Below are positions 1 through 6,207 of a stretch of DNA of 9,448 nt, in pieces. The position numbers and the translations under genes are program-made. The notes below the pieces were generated by a model, which saw only the letters and a program-made list of their open reading frames with translations, was not told the origin of the DNA and ran no database searches. Each line of letters starts with the position of its first letter. The first letter of the stretch is position 1. This DNA is from Acetobacteraceae bacterium. GTDB taxonomy: Bacteria; Pseudomonadota; Alphaproteobacteria; Acetobacterales; Acetobacteraceae. Where the stretch lies: the NCBI GenBank assembly GCA_027306955.1, contig DAHUXX010000240.1, positions 1 to 9,448 of the forward strand, given 5' to 3'.

Positions 1-39
1 GTGACGCATTCGCCGCAGGTCGCGGCGCGCGGCGCGGCG
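1..39 (+). repeat. 39-bp exact duplicate of an internal recN segment (copy 1)
   Basis: Nucleotides 1-39 are identical to nucleotides 434-472, and identity ends abruptly at base 40 (g here, c at 473). The offset is 433 bp, which is not a multiple of three, so this copy reads VTHSPQVAARGAA in frame 1 while the rest of recN is in frame 2. It is most likely a false extension at a contig end, or else the edge of a tandem duplication. Confidence 0.9.
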
Positions 40-40
40 G

Positions 41-628
41 GAGGCGTTTGCGGCGCTCTCCGCCGCGCGCGCCGAGGCGGCGCGGAAGCTCGACCGTGCG
101 ATAGCGCGGCAATTGCCGCCGTTGAAGCTGGATCGCACCCGTTTCGTGACCGACATGGTGCCGCTTTCCGAGGTGTCGTGGAGCGCGGAGGGAGCCGAGT
201 CCGTGCGGTTCCTGGTCGCGACCAATCCCGGGCAGGAGCCGGGGCCGCTGGCGCGCGTGGCCTCGGGCGGCGAACTGTCGCGGCTGATGCTGGCGCTCAA
301 GGTGGTGCTGGCGGGTGCCTCGCCGGCGCCGACACTGATCTTCGACGAGGTGGATTCCGGCATCGGCGGCGCCACGGCGGCGGCGGTGGGCGAGCGGCTG
401 GCCACGATCGCGGACGACGTGCAGGTGCTGCTGGTGACGCATTCGCCGCAGGTCGCGGCGCGCGGCGCGGCGCATCTGCGCGTGGCGAAGGAGACCGGCA
501 GGCGCGCGCGCACCATTGTCGAGCCGCTGGACGGCGAGGCACGGCGCGAAGAGATCGCGCGCATGCTCGCGGGATCGCGCGTCACGCAGGCCGCGCGCGA
601 CGCGGCGGACGCGCTGCTCTCCGCATGA
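41..628 (+). CDS. recN: DNA repair protein RecN, C-terminal part (5' truncated or disrupted)
   Basis: RecN is an SMC-like ATPase acting in the cytoplasm on double-strand break repair. About 195 residues of the C-terminal half are visible, against roughly 550 for a full RecN. In order they hold the ABC signature SGGELSR (nt 263-283), the Walker B stretch TLIFDEVDSG (nt 332-361) and the H-loop segment VTHSPQVA (His codon nt 440-442). This order and wording is characteristic of RecN. Homologous sequence begins near nt 41 (EAFAAL...). Going upstream in the same frame, a TGA lies at nt 2-4, and nt 1-39 are an out-of-frame copy of nt 434-472, so no genuine start is present. A TTG at 113 is not a credible start because it would cut into the conserved domain. 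The stop overlaps the ligA start (ATGA), indicating coupled translation. The visible domain itself is intact; whether the gene is functional depends on whether the left-edge junction is real. Confidence 0.9.
   Translation, partial: EAFAALSAARAEAARKLDRAIARQLPPLKLDRTRFVTDMVPLSEVSWSAEGAESVRFLVATNPGQEPGPLARVASGGELSRLMLALKVVLAGASPAPTLIFDEVDSGIGGATAAAVGERLATIADDVQVLLVTHSPQVAARGAAHLRVAKETGRRARTIVEPLDGEARREEIARMLAGSRVTQAARDAADALLSA
434..472 (+). repeat. 39-bp exact duplicate within recN (copy 2, native position)
   Basis: This is the native copy. It encodes the conserved RecN H-loop region VTHSPQVAARGAA in the correct frame and continues smoothly into the rest of the protein. It is identical to nt 1-39. 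Confidence 0.9.
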
Positions 629-2700
629 CCCAGGCCAAGCCCCAACCATCCGGGCAGCTCGACGAGGCGGAGGCCGCGCGGGAACTCGCGTCTCTCGCGG
701 CCGAGATCGCGAAATACGACCGCGCCTATCACGAGCTGGACGCGCCGCTGATCTCGGACGCGGAATACGATGCGTTGCGGCGTCGCAACGATGTCATCGA
801 GAAGCGGTTTCCGCACCTGGTACGCCCGGATTCGCCGTCGCGGCGCGTGGGGATGGCGCCTTCCGCCGGATTTGCCAAGATCGTGCACCGCGTGCCGATG
901 CTCTCGCTCGGCAACGTCTTCGCGCCCGAGGACTTCGCCGATTTCTGCGACCGGGCGAGGCGGTTTCTCGGCCGCGGCGCGCCGTTCGCGATGGTGGGCG
1001 AGCCGAAGATCGACGGGCTTTCCCTCTCGCTCACCTACGAGGACGGGGCGCTCTCGCGCGCGGGGACGCGTGGCGACGGCACCGAGGGCGAGGATGTGAC
1101 GGCCAATGTCCGCACCATCGCCGCCATCCCGACGAAGCTGAAGGGAAAAGCTCCGGCGCTGATCGAGATCCGCGGCGAGGTGTTCATGACCAAGGCGGAT
1201 TTCCTGGCGCTCAACGCGACACAGGAGAAGGCGAGCGGCAAGGTGTTCGCCAATCCGCGCAACGCCGCTGCCGGTTCGCTGCGCCAGCTTGACCCCGCGA
1301 TCACGGCCTCGCGCCCCCTCTCCTTCTTCGCCTACGCGATGGGTGAGGCCAGCGAGGCGGTGGCGGCGACGCACTGGGAGTATCTGCAGCGGCTGCGGCA
1401 CTGGGGATTCGTGGTGAACCCGCTGTCGCGCCATCTCGGGGCCGAAACGGATGCGCCCGGCTTCCAGGACGAGATGGCGATGCGGCGTGCTGATCTCGCC
1501 TATGACATCGATGGCGTTGTCTACAAGATCGACGATCTCGCGTTGCAGACGCGACTCGGCTTCGTCGGGCGCGAGCCGCGCTGGGCCATCGCGTGGAAAT
1601 TCCCGGCCGAGCAGGCGACGACAAAGCTGCTCGACATCCAGATCCAGGTGGGGCGTACCGGAGCGCTGACGCCGGTCGCGGTGCTGGAGTCGGTGAACGT
1701 CGGCGGCGTGCTGGTCTCGCGCGCGACGCTGCACAACGAGGATGAGATCAAGCGGCTCGACGTGCGCGTGGGCGACACGGTGCGCATTCAGCGGGCGGGC
1801 GACGTGATCCCGCAGGTGCTCGGCATCGTGGCGGAGGCGCGGCCGGCGGGAGCGCATCCGTTCCGCTTCCCGCGGCACTGCCCGGTCTGCGGCAGCCATG
1901 CGGTGCGCGCGGAGGGCGAGGTGGTGTGGCGCTGCTCCGGCGGGCTCACCTGCCCCGCGCAGGTGGAGGAGCGGCTCATCCACTTTGCCTCTCGCGGGGC
2001 GTTCGACATCGAGGGGATGGGCGAGAAATCCGTGCATGAATTCCATGCGCTGGGCTGGATCCGCTCGCCTGCGGATATTTTCAGACTCCCTGCGCGCGAG
2101 GACGAGATCGCGCAGCTCGAAGGCTGGGGCGAGCAGTCGGCGGCGAACCTGGTGCGCGCGATCAATGAGCGGCGACGGATCGGGCTCGCACGCTTCATCT
2201 ACGCGCTCGGGATACGGCGCATCGGAGCAGCGAACGCGCGGTTGCTGGCGCGCCATTATGGCGATATCGACACATTTCTCGCAGCCATGCAGCAGGCGGT
2301 CGCGCCTGAATCCGAGGCGCGCGTGGCGGTGACGAGCATCATCGGCATCGGGCCCGCCATCGCCGAGGAGCTGGCGGAGTTCTTCGGCGAGGAACGCAAC
2401 GTCCGGGCGGTGCGGGCGCTCGCCGCGGAGCTCGCCGTCGAGCCCGAGGAGGTTTCGGGCGGCGGCGTGCTCGCGGGCAAGACGGTGGTCTTCACCGGCA
2501 CGCTGCCAACGCTGTCGCGGCCGGAGGCGAAGGCGATGGCGGAGCGTCACGGCGCGAAGGTCACCGACAGCGTTTCCAAGCGCACCGACTATGTCGTGAT
2601 CGGCGCCGATGCCGGCAGCAAGGCGCGCAAAGCGGCGGAGCTCGGCGTCACGGTGCTGGACGAGGAGGGTTTCCGCGCCCTGCTCCGCGATACGGCGTAA
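625..2700 (+). CDS. ligA: NAD-dependent DNA ligase LigA
   Basis: LigA seals nicks in duplex DNA using NAD+, forming an enzyme-AMP intermediate, in replication and repair. The protein is 691 residues, a normal full length (E. coli about 670). An N-terminal Ia-like domain (about 20-90, with YDRAYHELD and ISDAEYD) is followed by the adenylation domain with the nucleotidyl lysine in EPKIDG (K128), RGDGTEGEDVT, EIRGEVF and DGVVYKID. An OB domain comes next, then a zinc finger with C419, C422, C437 and C443 (C-x2-C-x14-C-x5-C). Helix-hairpin-helix repeats follow (GIRRIGAANA, GIGPAIAEEL), and a C-terminal BRCT domain spans about 612-691 (GKTVVFTGTL). The ATG at 625 overlaps the recN stop as ATGA. 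The same frame stays open upstream to nt 1, but that stretch is the out-of-frame shadow of recN and carries no ligase sequence. All key residues are present. No strong Shine-Dalgarno is seen, which fits translational coupling to recN. Confidence 0.97.
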   Translation: MTQAKPQPSGQLDEAEAARELASLAAEIAKYDRAYHELDAPLISDAEYDALRRRNDVIEKRFPHLVRPDSPSRRVGMAPSAGFAKIVHRVPMLSLGNVFAPEDFADFCDRARRFLGRGAPFAMVGEPKIDGLSLSLTYEDGALSRAGTRGDGTEGEDVTANVRTIAAIPTKLKGKAPALIEIRGEVFMTKADFLALNATQEKASGKVFANPRNAAAGSLRQLDPAITASRPLSFFAYAMGEASEAVAATHWEYLQRLRHWGFVVNPLSRHLGAETDAPGFQDEMAMRRADLAYDIDGVVYKIDDLALQTRLGFVGREPRWAIAWKFPAEQATTKLLDIQIQVGRTGALTPVAVLESVNVGGVLVSRATLHNEDEIKRLDVRVGDTVRIQRAGDVIPQVLGIVAEARPAGAHPFRFPRHCPVCGSHAVRAEGEVVWRCSGGLTCPAQVEERLIHFASRGAFDIEGMGEKSVHEFHALGWIRSPADIFRLPAREDEIAQLEGWGEQSAANLVRAINERRRIGLARFIYALGIRRIGAANARLLARHYGDIDTFLAAMQQAVAPESEARVAVTSIIGIGPAIAEELAEFFGEERNVRAVRALAAELAVEPEEVSGGGVLAGKTVVFTGTLPTLSRPEAKAMAERHGAKVTDSVSKRTDYVVIGADAGSKARKAAELGVTVLDEEGFRALLRDTA

Positions 2701-2731
2701 CACCCTGCGAAACCAAGACCTCCCGGCGAAA

Positions 2732-2758
2732 TTGCAGCTGACGCATCGCTCTGATAAC
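2732..2758 (+). promoter_or_regulatory. weak candidate promoter for the small orf-aroE pair
   Basis: The 87-bp gap after ligA holds TTGCAG (2732-2737) and GATAAC (2753-2758), resembling -35 and -10 boxes, but the 15-bp spacer is short and the matches are partial. I see no convincing terminator in this gap, so read-through from ligA is equally possible. Confidence 0.22.
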
Positions 2759-2774
2759 AGCCGCGCGCGCATGG

Positions 2775-2779
2775 GGAGG
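2775..2779 (+). promoter_or_regulatory. Shine-Dalgarno GGAGG setting a GTG start at 2788
   Basis: A purine-rich run, GGAGGAGGGGA (2775-2785), sits just upstream of GTG 2788, with 8 nt between GGAGG and the start. The competing ATG at 2812 has no comparable site, so the GTG is preferred. Confidence 0.6.
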
Positions 2780-2787
2780 AGGGGAGA

Positions 2788-3129
2788 GTGACCGGAGCCA
2801 CGGGCGAGACGATGATGCTGTCGGTGCTGCTGCGCCACGACCAGTCGATGCCGCTCGCCGAGCAACAGCAGCGGCTTGCGGCCAACGGGCATTTCGAGAA
2901 ATTCCCGCCGCCGGGTGTGGAGGTGGTGAGCTGGTACGTCATGATGGGGCTCGGCCAGGTGGTGACGCTGCGCTTCCCCACCGCGCGCCTGCGCGAGGTC
3001 AACCGTGCCATCGAAACGACCGCCTGGGGCACGTTCCGCACCGAGATCTACGTCACCTACGATTTCGTGCCAATCGCCGCGGAGCAGCGCGGCGGCAAGC
3101 TCACCCGCGCCACGGGAGCGAGTGCATGA
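2788..3129 (+). CDS. conserved-looking small protein of unknown function (113 aa)
   Basis: I do not recognise a named family. The 113-residue product has no signal peptide or membrane segment, so it is probably cytoplasmic. The core (about residues 9-95) alternates predicted strands and helices: LSVLLRHDQ, a helix through AEQQQRLAANGHFEKF, strands VEVVSWYVMMGLGQVVTLRF, a helix ARLREVNRAIETTAW, and a strand TEIYVTYDFVPI. This beta-alpha-beta-beta-alpha-beta pattern resembles the ferredoxin-like dimeric alpha-beta barrel fold, but that is an inference from pattern only. The tail (about 98-113) looks disordered. GTG 2788 is chosen because of the strong upstream purine tract; ATG 2812 (residue 9) is the alternative and would remove only a nonconserved-looking leader. 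Its stop overlaps the aroE start as ATGA, so the two are likely co-translated. That does not by itself tie it to shikimate metabolism. Confidence 0.8.
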   Translation: MTGATGETMMLSVLLRHDQSMPLAEQQQRLAANGHFEKFPPPGVEVVSWYVMMGLGQVVTLRFPTARLREVNRAIETTAWGTFRTEIYVTYDFVPIAAEQRGGKLTRATGASA

Positions 3130-3968
3130 CCATCCGCGCCTTCGTCATCGGCCACCCGATCGCCCATTCCCGCTCGCCGATGCTGCACGGCTACTGGCTG
3201 AACCGCTACGGGATCGACGGCAGCTACGAGCGGCTGGATATTCCACCTGCGGAACTTGACCGGTTCTTCGCCGGATTCCGTGCGGCTGGCTGGGCCGGCG
3301 GCAACGTGACCGTGCCGCACAAGACCGCGGTGATCACGCATGTCGGGCGGCTCGATGCCGCGGCGGAGGCGATGGGGGCAGTCAACACGCTCTGGTACGA
3401 AGGCCAGACGCTGGTCGGCGGCAACACCGATGCGATCGGCTTCATCGGCAATCTCGACGAGCGCGCGCCAGGCTGGGATGCGCGAGGGGGCCGCGCGGCG
3501 CTGCTCGGGGCCGGCGGGGCGGCCCGGGCAGCGATCCACGGGCTGCGCCAGCGCGGCTTCACCGTGAGGGTGTTCAACCGCACGCTGGCCAAGGCCGAGG
3601 CGCTGGCAACGCGCTTCGGGCCTGGCGTCACCGCGCATGCAATCGGCGAGCTGCCGTCCGCCCTGGCGGCGACGGACCTGCTGGTGAACGCCACCAGCCT
3701 CGGCATGACCGGCCAGCCGGCGAACGAGCTCGATCTCGCGGCGCTGCCGGCGCACGCGATCGTCTACGACGTGGTCTACGTGCCGCTCGAGACCGGGCTG
3801 CTGCGCGCGGCGGCGGCACGGGGGCTGCGCACGGTGGACGGGCTCGGCATGCTGCTGCACCAGGCGGTGGCGGGGTTCGCCCACTGGTTCGGCACCGTGC
3901 CGGAGGTGACGGGGGAGCTGCGCGCGCTCCTGGCGGCCGATATCCGGGCGAAGACACCGGGCAGTTGA
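3126..3968 (+). CDS. aroE: shikimate dehydrogenase (NADP+) AroE
   Basis: AroE reduces 3-dehydroshikimate to shikimate with NADPH in the cytoplasmic shikimate pathway to aromatic amino acids. At 280 residues it has the usual length. The N-terminal substrate domain shows GHPIAHSRSP (shikimate-binding serines S14 and S16), NVTVPHK with catalytic Lys66, GAVNT (N87) and GGNTDAIG with catalytic Asp102. The Rossmann half shows GAGGAARA (128-135) and NRT (151-153) followed by lysine, the pattern associated with NADP(H) preference. NATSLGM, YDVVYVPLET and GLGMLLHQA complete the family signature. ATG 3126 overlaps the preceding stop (ATGA) and has GGGAG at 3114-3118, 7 nt upstream. AroE is the better name than YdiB or an SDH-like paralogue because the NRT motif and full catalytic set are intact. 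Confidence 0.96.
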   Translation: MTIRAFVIGHPIAHSRSPMLHGYWLNRYGIDGSYERLDIPPAELDRFFAGFRAAGWAGGNVTVPHKTAVITHVGRLDAAAEAMGAVNTLWYEGQTLVGGNTDAIGFIGNLDERAPGWDARGGRAALLGAGGAARAAIHGLRQRGFTVRVFNRTLAKAEALATRFGPGVTAHAIGELPSALAATDLLVNATSLGMTGQPANELDLAALPAHAIVYDVVYVPLETGLLRAAAARGLRTVDGLGMLLHQAVAGFAHWFGTVPEVTGELRALLAADIRAKTPGS

Positions 3969-3979
3969 ACCGTCGTTAC

Positions 3980-4013
3980 GCGGAGCGACACGCGGTCCGC
4001 CGATTTTCGTTTT
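3980..4013 (+). terminator. possible weak terminator after aroE
   Basis: The arms GCGGA (3980-3984) and TCCGC (3996-4000) enclose an 11-nt loop and are followed by the T-rich run ATTTTCGTTTT (4003-4013). The stem is only 5 bp and the T tract is interrupted by CG, so termination would be partial at best. The position, just after aroE and before the liv operon, is sensible. Confidence 0.35.
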
Positions 4014-4039
4014 GCGCTGCCCCGGAGCCGCGATATACG
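4012..4039 (+). promoter_or_regulatory. candidate promoter for the liv operon
   Basis: TTGCGC (4012-4017) and TATACG (4034-4039) are 16 bp apart and resemble a sigma-70-type -35/-10 pair in a locally less GC-rich stretch. If real, transcription would begin near 4046 and the three 14-bp repeats would lie in the 5' untranslated leader. This is pattern only. Confidence 0.32.
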
Positions 4040-4055
4040 CAGCCGACGAAACGAT

Positions 4056-4097
4056 CCAGTTAAGAACGGCCAGTTAAGAACGGCCAGTTAAGAACGG
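4056..4097 (+). repeat. three perfect tandem copies of a 14-bp repeat upstream of livK
   Basis: CCAGTTAAGAACGG occurs three times head-to-tail without mismatch or spacer at 4056-4069, 4070-4083 and 4084-4097, ending 26 bp before the livK ATG. The unit is far more AT-rich than its surroundings and does not code for the downstream protein. It could be a regulator-binding array, a leader RNA element, or a slippage-prone microsatellite-like tract. Confidence 0.95.
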
Positions 4098-4111
4098 ATC
4101 GCGTGAATCAG

Positions 4112-4117
4112 GGAGGA
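4112..4117 (+). promoter_or_regulatory. Shine-Dalgarno GGAGGA setting the livK start at ATG 4124
   Basis: GGAGGA at 4112-4117 is correctly spaced for ATG 4124 (7 nt after GGAGG). An upstream in-frame GTG at 4103 would place the site inside the coding region and add seven residues before the signal peptide, so it is rejected. Confidence 0.8.
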
Positions 4118-4123
4118 ACACGG

Positions 4124-5281
4124 ATGAGAGGTTTCATGCCTATGCGCCGCGCCGCGGTCGTGGCCATCGCCGGCGCCCTCGTCGCCTGGCATGCACCGGC
4201 CCAGGCGCAGAACAACAAGACGGTCCTTATCCCGTGCGTCTGCGAGCTTTCGGGCGCGGGCGCGGTCTCCGGCACCAATTACCGGGACGGGGCGCATATC
4301 GCCGTCAACGAGATCAATGCCGCGGGCGGCATCCTCGGCCACAAAATCGTGATGCACGACTACGACACACAGACCAACCCCATGGTCTCGCGCGCGCTGG
4401 TGCAGAAGGTGGTCGACGCGGGCGCCTATGTCGTCATGGGGACGGTTTATTCCGGTTCCACTGACGTCAACATGCTGGTCACCGAGCACGCCGGCGTGCC
4501 GCAGATCACGGGTTCCGAGGCGCCGGACATCACGCAGAAGGGCGACCCGTACATCTTCCGCACCTCCTCTGGCTCGGAGAAGGACATTCCGGCACTGGTC
4601 GACTATTTCACGCAGACGCTGAAGGTGAAGAAGGTCGCGGTGGAGTGGGTGCAGAACGATTTCGGCAAGGGCGGGCATGACCTGTTCGTCCAGGCGATCA
4701 GGAAGGCGGGCGTCCAGGTCGTGGCGGACGTGCCGAGCGAGCAGGGCCAGGTGGATTTCTCGCCCGACGTCGCCAAGATCAAGCAGTCCGGCGCGCAGGC
4801 GGTGTTCGTCTACGTCAACGAGGAAGAGGCGGCGCGCTTCCTCAAGGAGGCCAAGAAGCAGGCGCTGACGGTGCCGCTGGTGGGCGACGTGACGCTGACC
4901 GACCAGAAGGTGATCGAGCTCGCCGGCCCGGCCGCGGAGGGTGCCATCGCCCATGTCGGCCTGACCGTCTCGGCGCCGGTTCCCTCGATCCAGGAATTCG
5001 TCGCCAAGTTCCGCAAGATCTACCACCACAACACCGACCATAACGGCATCAAGGGCTATATCGGCGTCTACGCGATCAAGTACGTGACGGAAATGATCGG
5101 CACGTTCGACCGCAAGGCGTTCGCGGCGAAGATGCACGGTCTGACGCTGGATGCGAAGAAATACCCGGGCATGCTGCTGACCACGTCCTGGGACAAGACC
5201 GGCGAGCTGAGCCGCGAGAGCTTCATGACCCAGGTCAAGGGCGGCAAGGCGGTCGTCATCGCCACGATCCCGGCGAACTGA
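4124..5281 (+). CDS. livK: Liv-type ABC importer periplasmic substrate-binding protein
   Basis: This is the solute receptor of the importer: it captures the substrate in the periplasm and delivers it to the LivHM permease. The 385-residue precursor begins with a Sec signal peptide: basic MRGFMPMRRA, hydrophobic AVVAIAGALVA, and a likely signal peptidase I cut after A28 in AQA-Q. There is no lipobox. The mature part is a Peripla_BP_6/LivK-type two-lobe protein, with YRDGAHIAVNEINAAGGILG, the VVMGTVYSGSTDVN pocket loop, VPQITGSEAP, YIFRTSSGS, VEWVQNDFGKGG, FVYVNEEEAARFL and GIKGYIGVYAIKY. The solute cannot be named from sequence; branched-chain amino acids, other amino acids, amides or carboxylates are all transported by this family. 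An odd feature is CVC (C38, C40), the only cysteines in the protein, close to the start of the mature chain. It is the first gene of the operon and is separated from livH by a strong hairpin. Confidence 0.93.
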   Translation: MRGFMPMRRAAVVAIAGALVAWHAPAQAQNNKTVLIPCVCELSGAGAVSGTNYRDGAHIAVNEINAAGGILGHKIVMHDYDTQTNPMVSRALVQKVVDAGAYVVMGTVYSGSTDVNMLVTEHAGVPQITGSEAPDITQKGDPYIFRTSSGSEKDIPALVDYFTQTLKVKKVAVEWVQNDFGKGGHDLFVQAIRKAGVQVVADVPSEQGQVDFSPDVAKIKQSGAQAVFVYVNEEEAARFLKEAKKQALTVPLVGDVTLTDQKVIELAGPAAEGAIAHVGLTVSAPVPSIQEFVAKFRKIYHHNTDHNGIKGYIGVYAIKYVTEMIGTFDRKAFAAKMHGLTLDAKKYPGMLLTTSWDKTGELSRESFMTQVKGGKAVVIATIPAN

Positions 5282-5287
5282 GCGCAC

Positions 5288-5317
5288 GGCGCGCCGCATC
5301 CCAGGGTGCGGCGCGCC
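5288..5317 (+). promoter_or_regulatory. perfect 11-bp-arm hairpin between livK and livH
   Basis: GGCGCGCCGCA (5288-5298) and its exact reverse complement TGCGGCGCGCC (5307-5317) flank an 8-nt loop. No T tract follows, so it is not a standard intrinsic terminator. Its place just after the binding-protein stop suggests an mRNA-stabilising or partial-attenuation element that keeps binding protein more abundant than permease, as is known for other binding-protein operons. Each arm contains the self-complementary octamer GGCGCGCC, so alternative folds exist. Confidence 0.8.
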
Positions 5318-5328
5318 ACCGATACCAC

Positions 5329-6207
5329 ATGGCGCAATTCCTTCAGGTCCTGCTTTCCGGGCTTGCCACCGGCTCGATCTACGCGCTGGCGGCGGTCGGC
5401 TTCTCGCTGGTCTGGCAGGCGGCGCAGGCGGTGAATTTCGCCCAGGGCGAGTTTGTCATGCTGCCCGCCTTCCTGGTGCTGATCGGCGAGCACTGGCTGC
5501 ACTGGCCGCTCTGGGCGGCGCTGCTGTTCGGCTTCGCGCTCTCGATCCTGCTGCTCGGCCTCGCCTTCAAGCGGCTGATCGTCCAGCCATTCGGGCCGGA
5601 TGGCGGGCTGCCGCTGGTGATCGCCACCATGGCGCTCAGCATCCTGCTCAAGGAGGCGGTCAAGACGTTCTACGGCGCCGAGGCGGAGCCGTTCCCGAGC
5701 CTGTTGCCCAACGGCACTTTCCATGTCGGCGGCGCCGTGGTCTCGGTGCGCGACGTGCTGAACCTGCTGGCGGCGCTGGCCGTGGTGCTGCTGCTGACGC
5801 TGTTCCTCGACCGCACGAAGACCGGGCGGCAGATGCAGGCGGCGGCGCAGAACCCTGGGGTGGCGGAGATCCTGGGCGTCGATGTCGCGCGCATGACGCT
5901 CTACGCCTTCCTGCTCAACGCGGCCCTGGCGGCGGTCGCTTCCTTCCTCATCACGCCGGTCTATCTCGCCAAATTCTCCAACGGCGAGTCGCTCGGCATC
6001 GTTGCCTTCATCGCCGCCATCATCGGCGGCTTCAACCGCATCCGCGGCGCGCTGGTGGGCGGACTCCTGATCGGCGTGCTCGACAACCTCACCGCGACCT
6101 ACGTGACGCTGAGCTACCGCGCGGCGCTGCCGCTGGTGCTGTTGATCGCCGTTATCCTGTGGCGGCCTCAGGGGCTGCTCGGCGACGAGGAGGCGCGGAT
6201 CGTCTGA
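5329..6207 (+). CDS. livH: Liv-type ABC importer permease LivH
   Basis: This is one of the two inner-membrane subunits forming the translocation channel, and belongs to the BPD_transp_2 family. The 292-residue protein has about eight hydrophobic segments (roughly 5-29, 42-56, 62-82, 93-112, 142-161, 188-208, 222-246 and 264-279). The cytoplasmic loop QAAAQNPGVAEILGVDV (about 170-186) is the EAA-like ATPase-coupling motif. N-terminal LLSGLATGSIYALAAVGFSL and VNFAQGEF are family hallmarks, so ATG 5329 is very probably right. No Shine-Dalgarno is visible in the 11 nt between the hairpin and the ATG, which is unusual beside the strong sites of livK and aroE. The stop shares one base with the livM start (TGATG). 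Confidence 0.95.
   Translation: MAQFLQVLLSGLATGSIYALAAVGFSLVWQAAQAVNFAQGEFVMLPAFLVLIGEHWLHWPLWAALLFGFALSILLLGLAFKRLIVQPFGPDGGLPLVIATMALSILLKEAVKTFYGAEAEPFPSLLPNGTFHVGGAVVSVRDVLNLLAALAVVLLLTLFLDRTKTGRQMQAAAQNPGVAEILGVDVARMTLYAFLLNAALAAVASFLITPVYLAKFSNGESLGIVAFIAAIIGGFNRIRGALVGGLLIGVLDNLTATYVTLSYRAALPLVLLIAVILWRPQGLLGDEEARIV

Noticed and set aside
1..2700. Continuous open frame suggesting a 899-residue fusion with LigA at its end
   Set aside because: The first 624 bases of this frame are an out-of-frame reading of recN with low-complexity Arg/Gly/Ala composition. LigA homology starts at 625, and the recN frame carries the ABC motifs.
3962..3972. CAGTTGAACCG at the end of aroE as a further relic of the 14-bp repeat
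   Set aside because: It needs a two-base deletion and a mismatch to align and overlaps the aroE stop, so the resemblance is too weak to call.
4088..5299. Long antisense open frame (about 400 codons) opposite livK
   Set aside because: The translation is rich in Arg, His, Asp and Leu with no recognisable motif. Antisense frames stay open by codon bias in such GC-rich genes.
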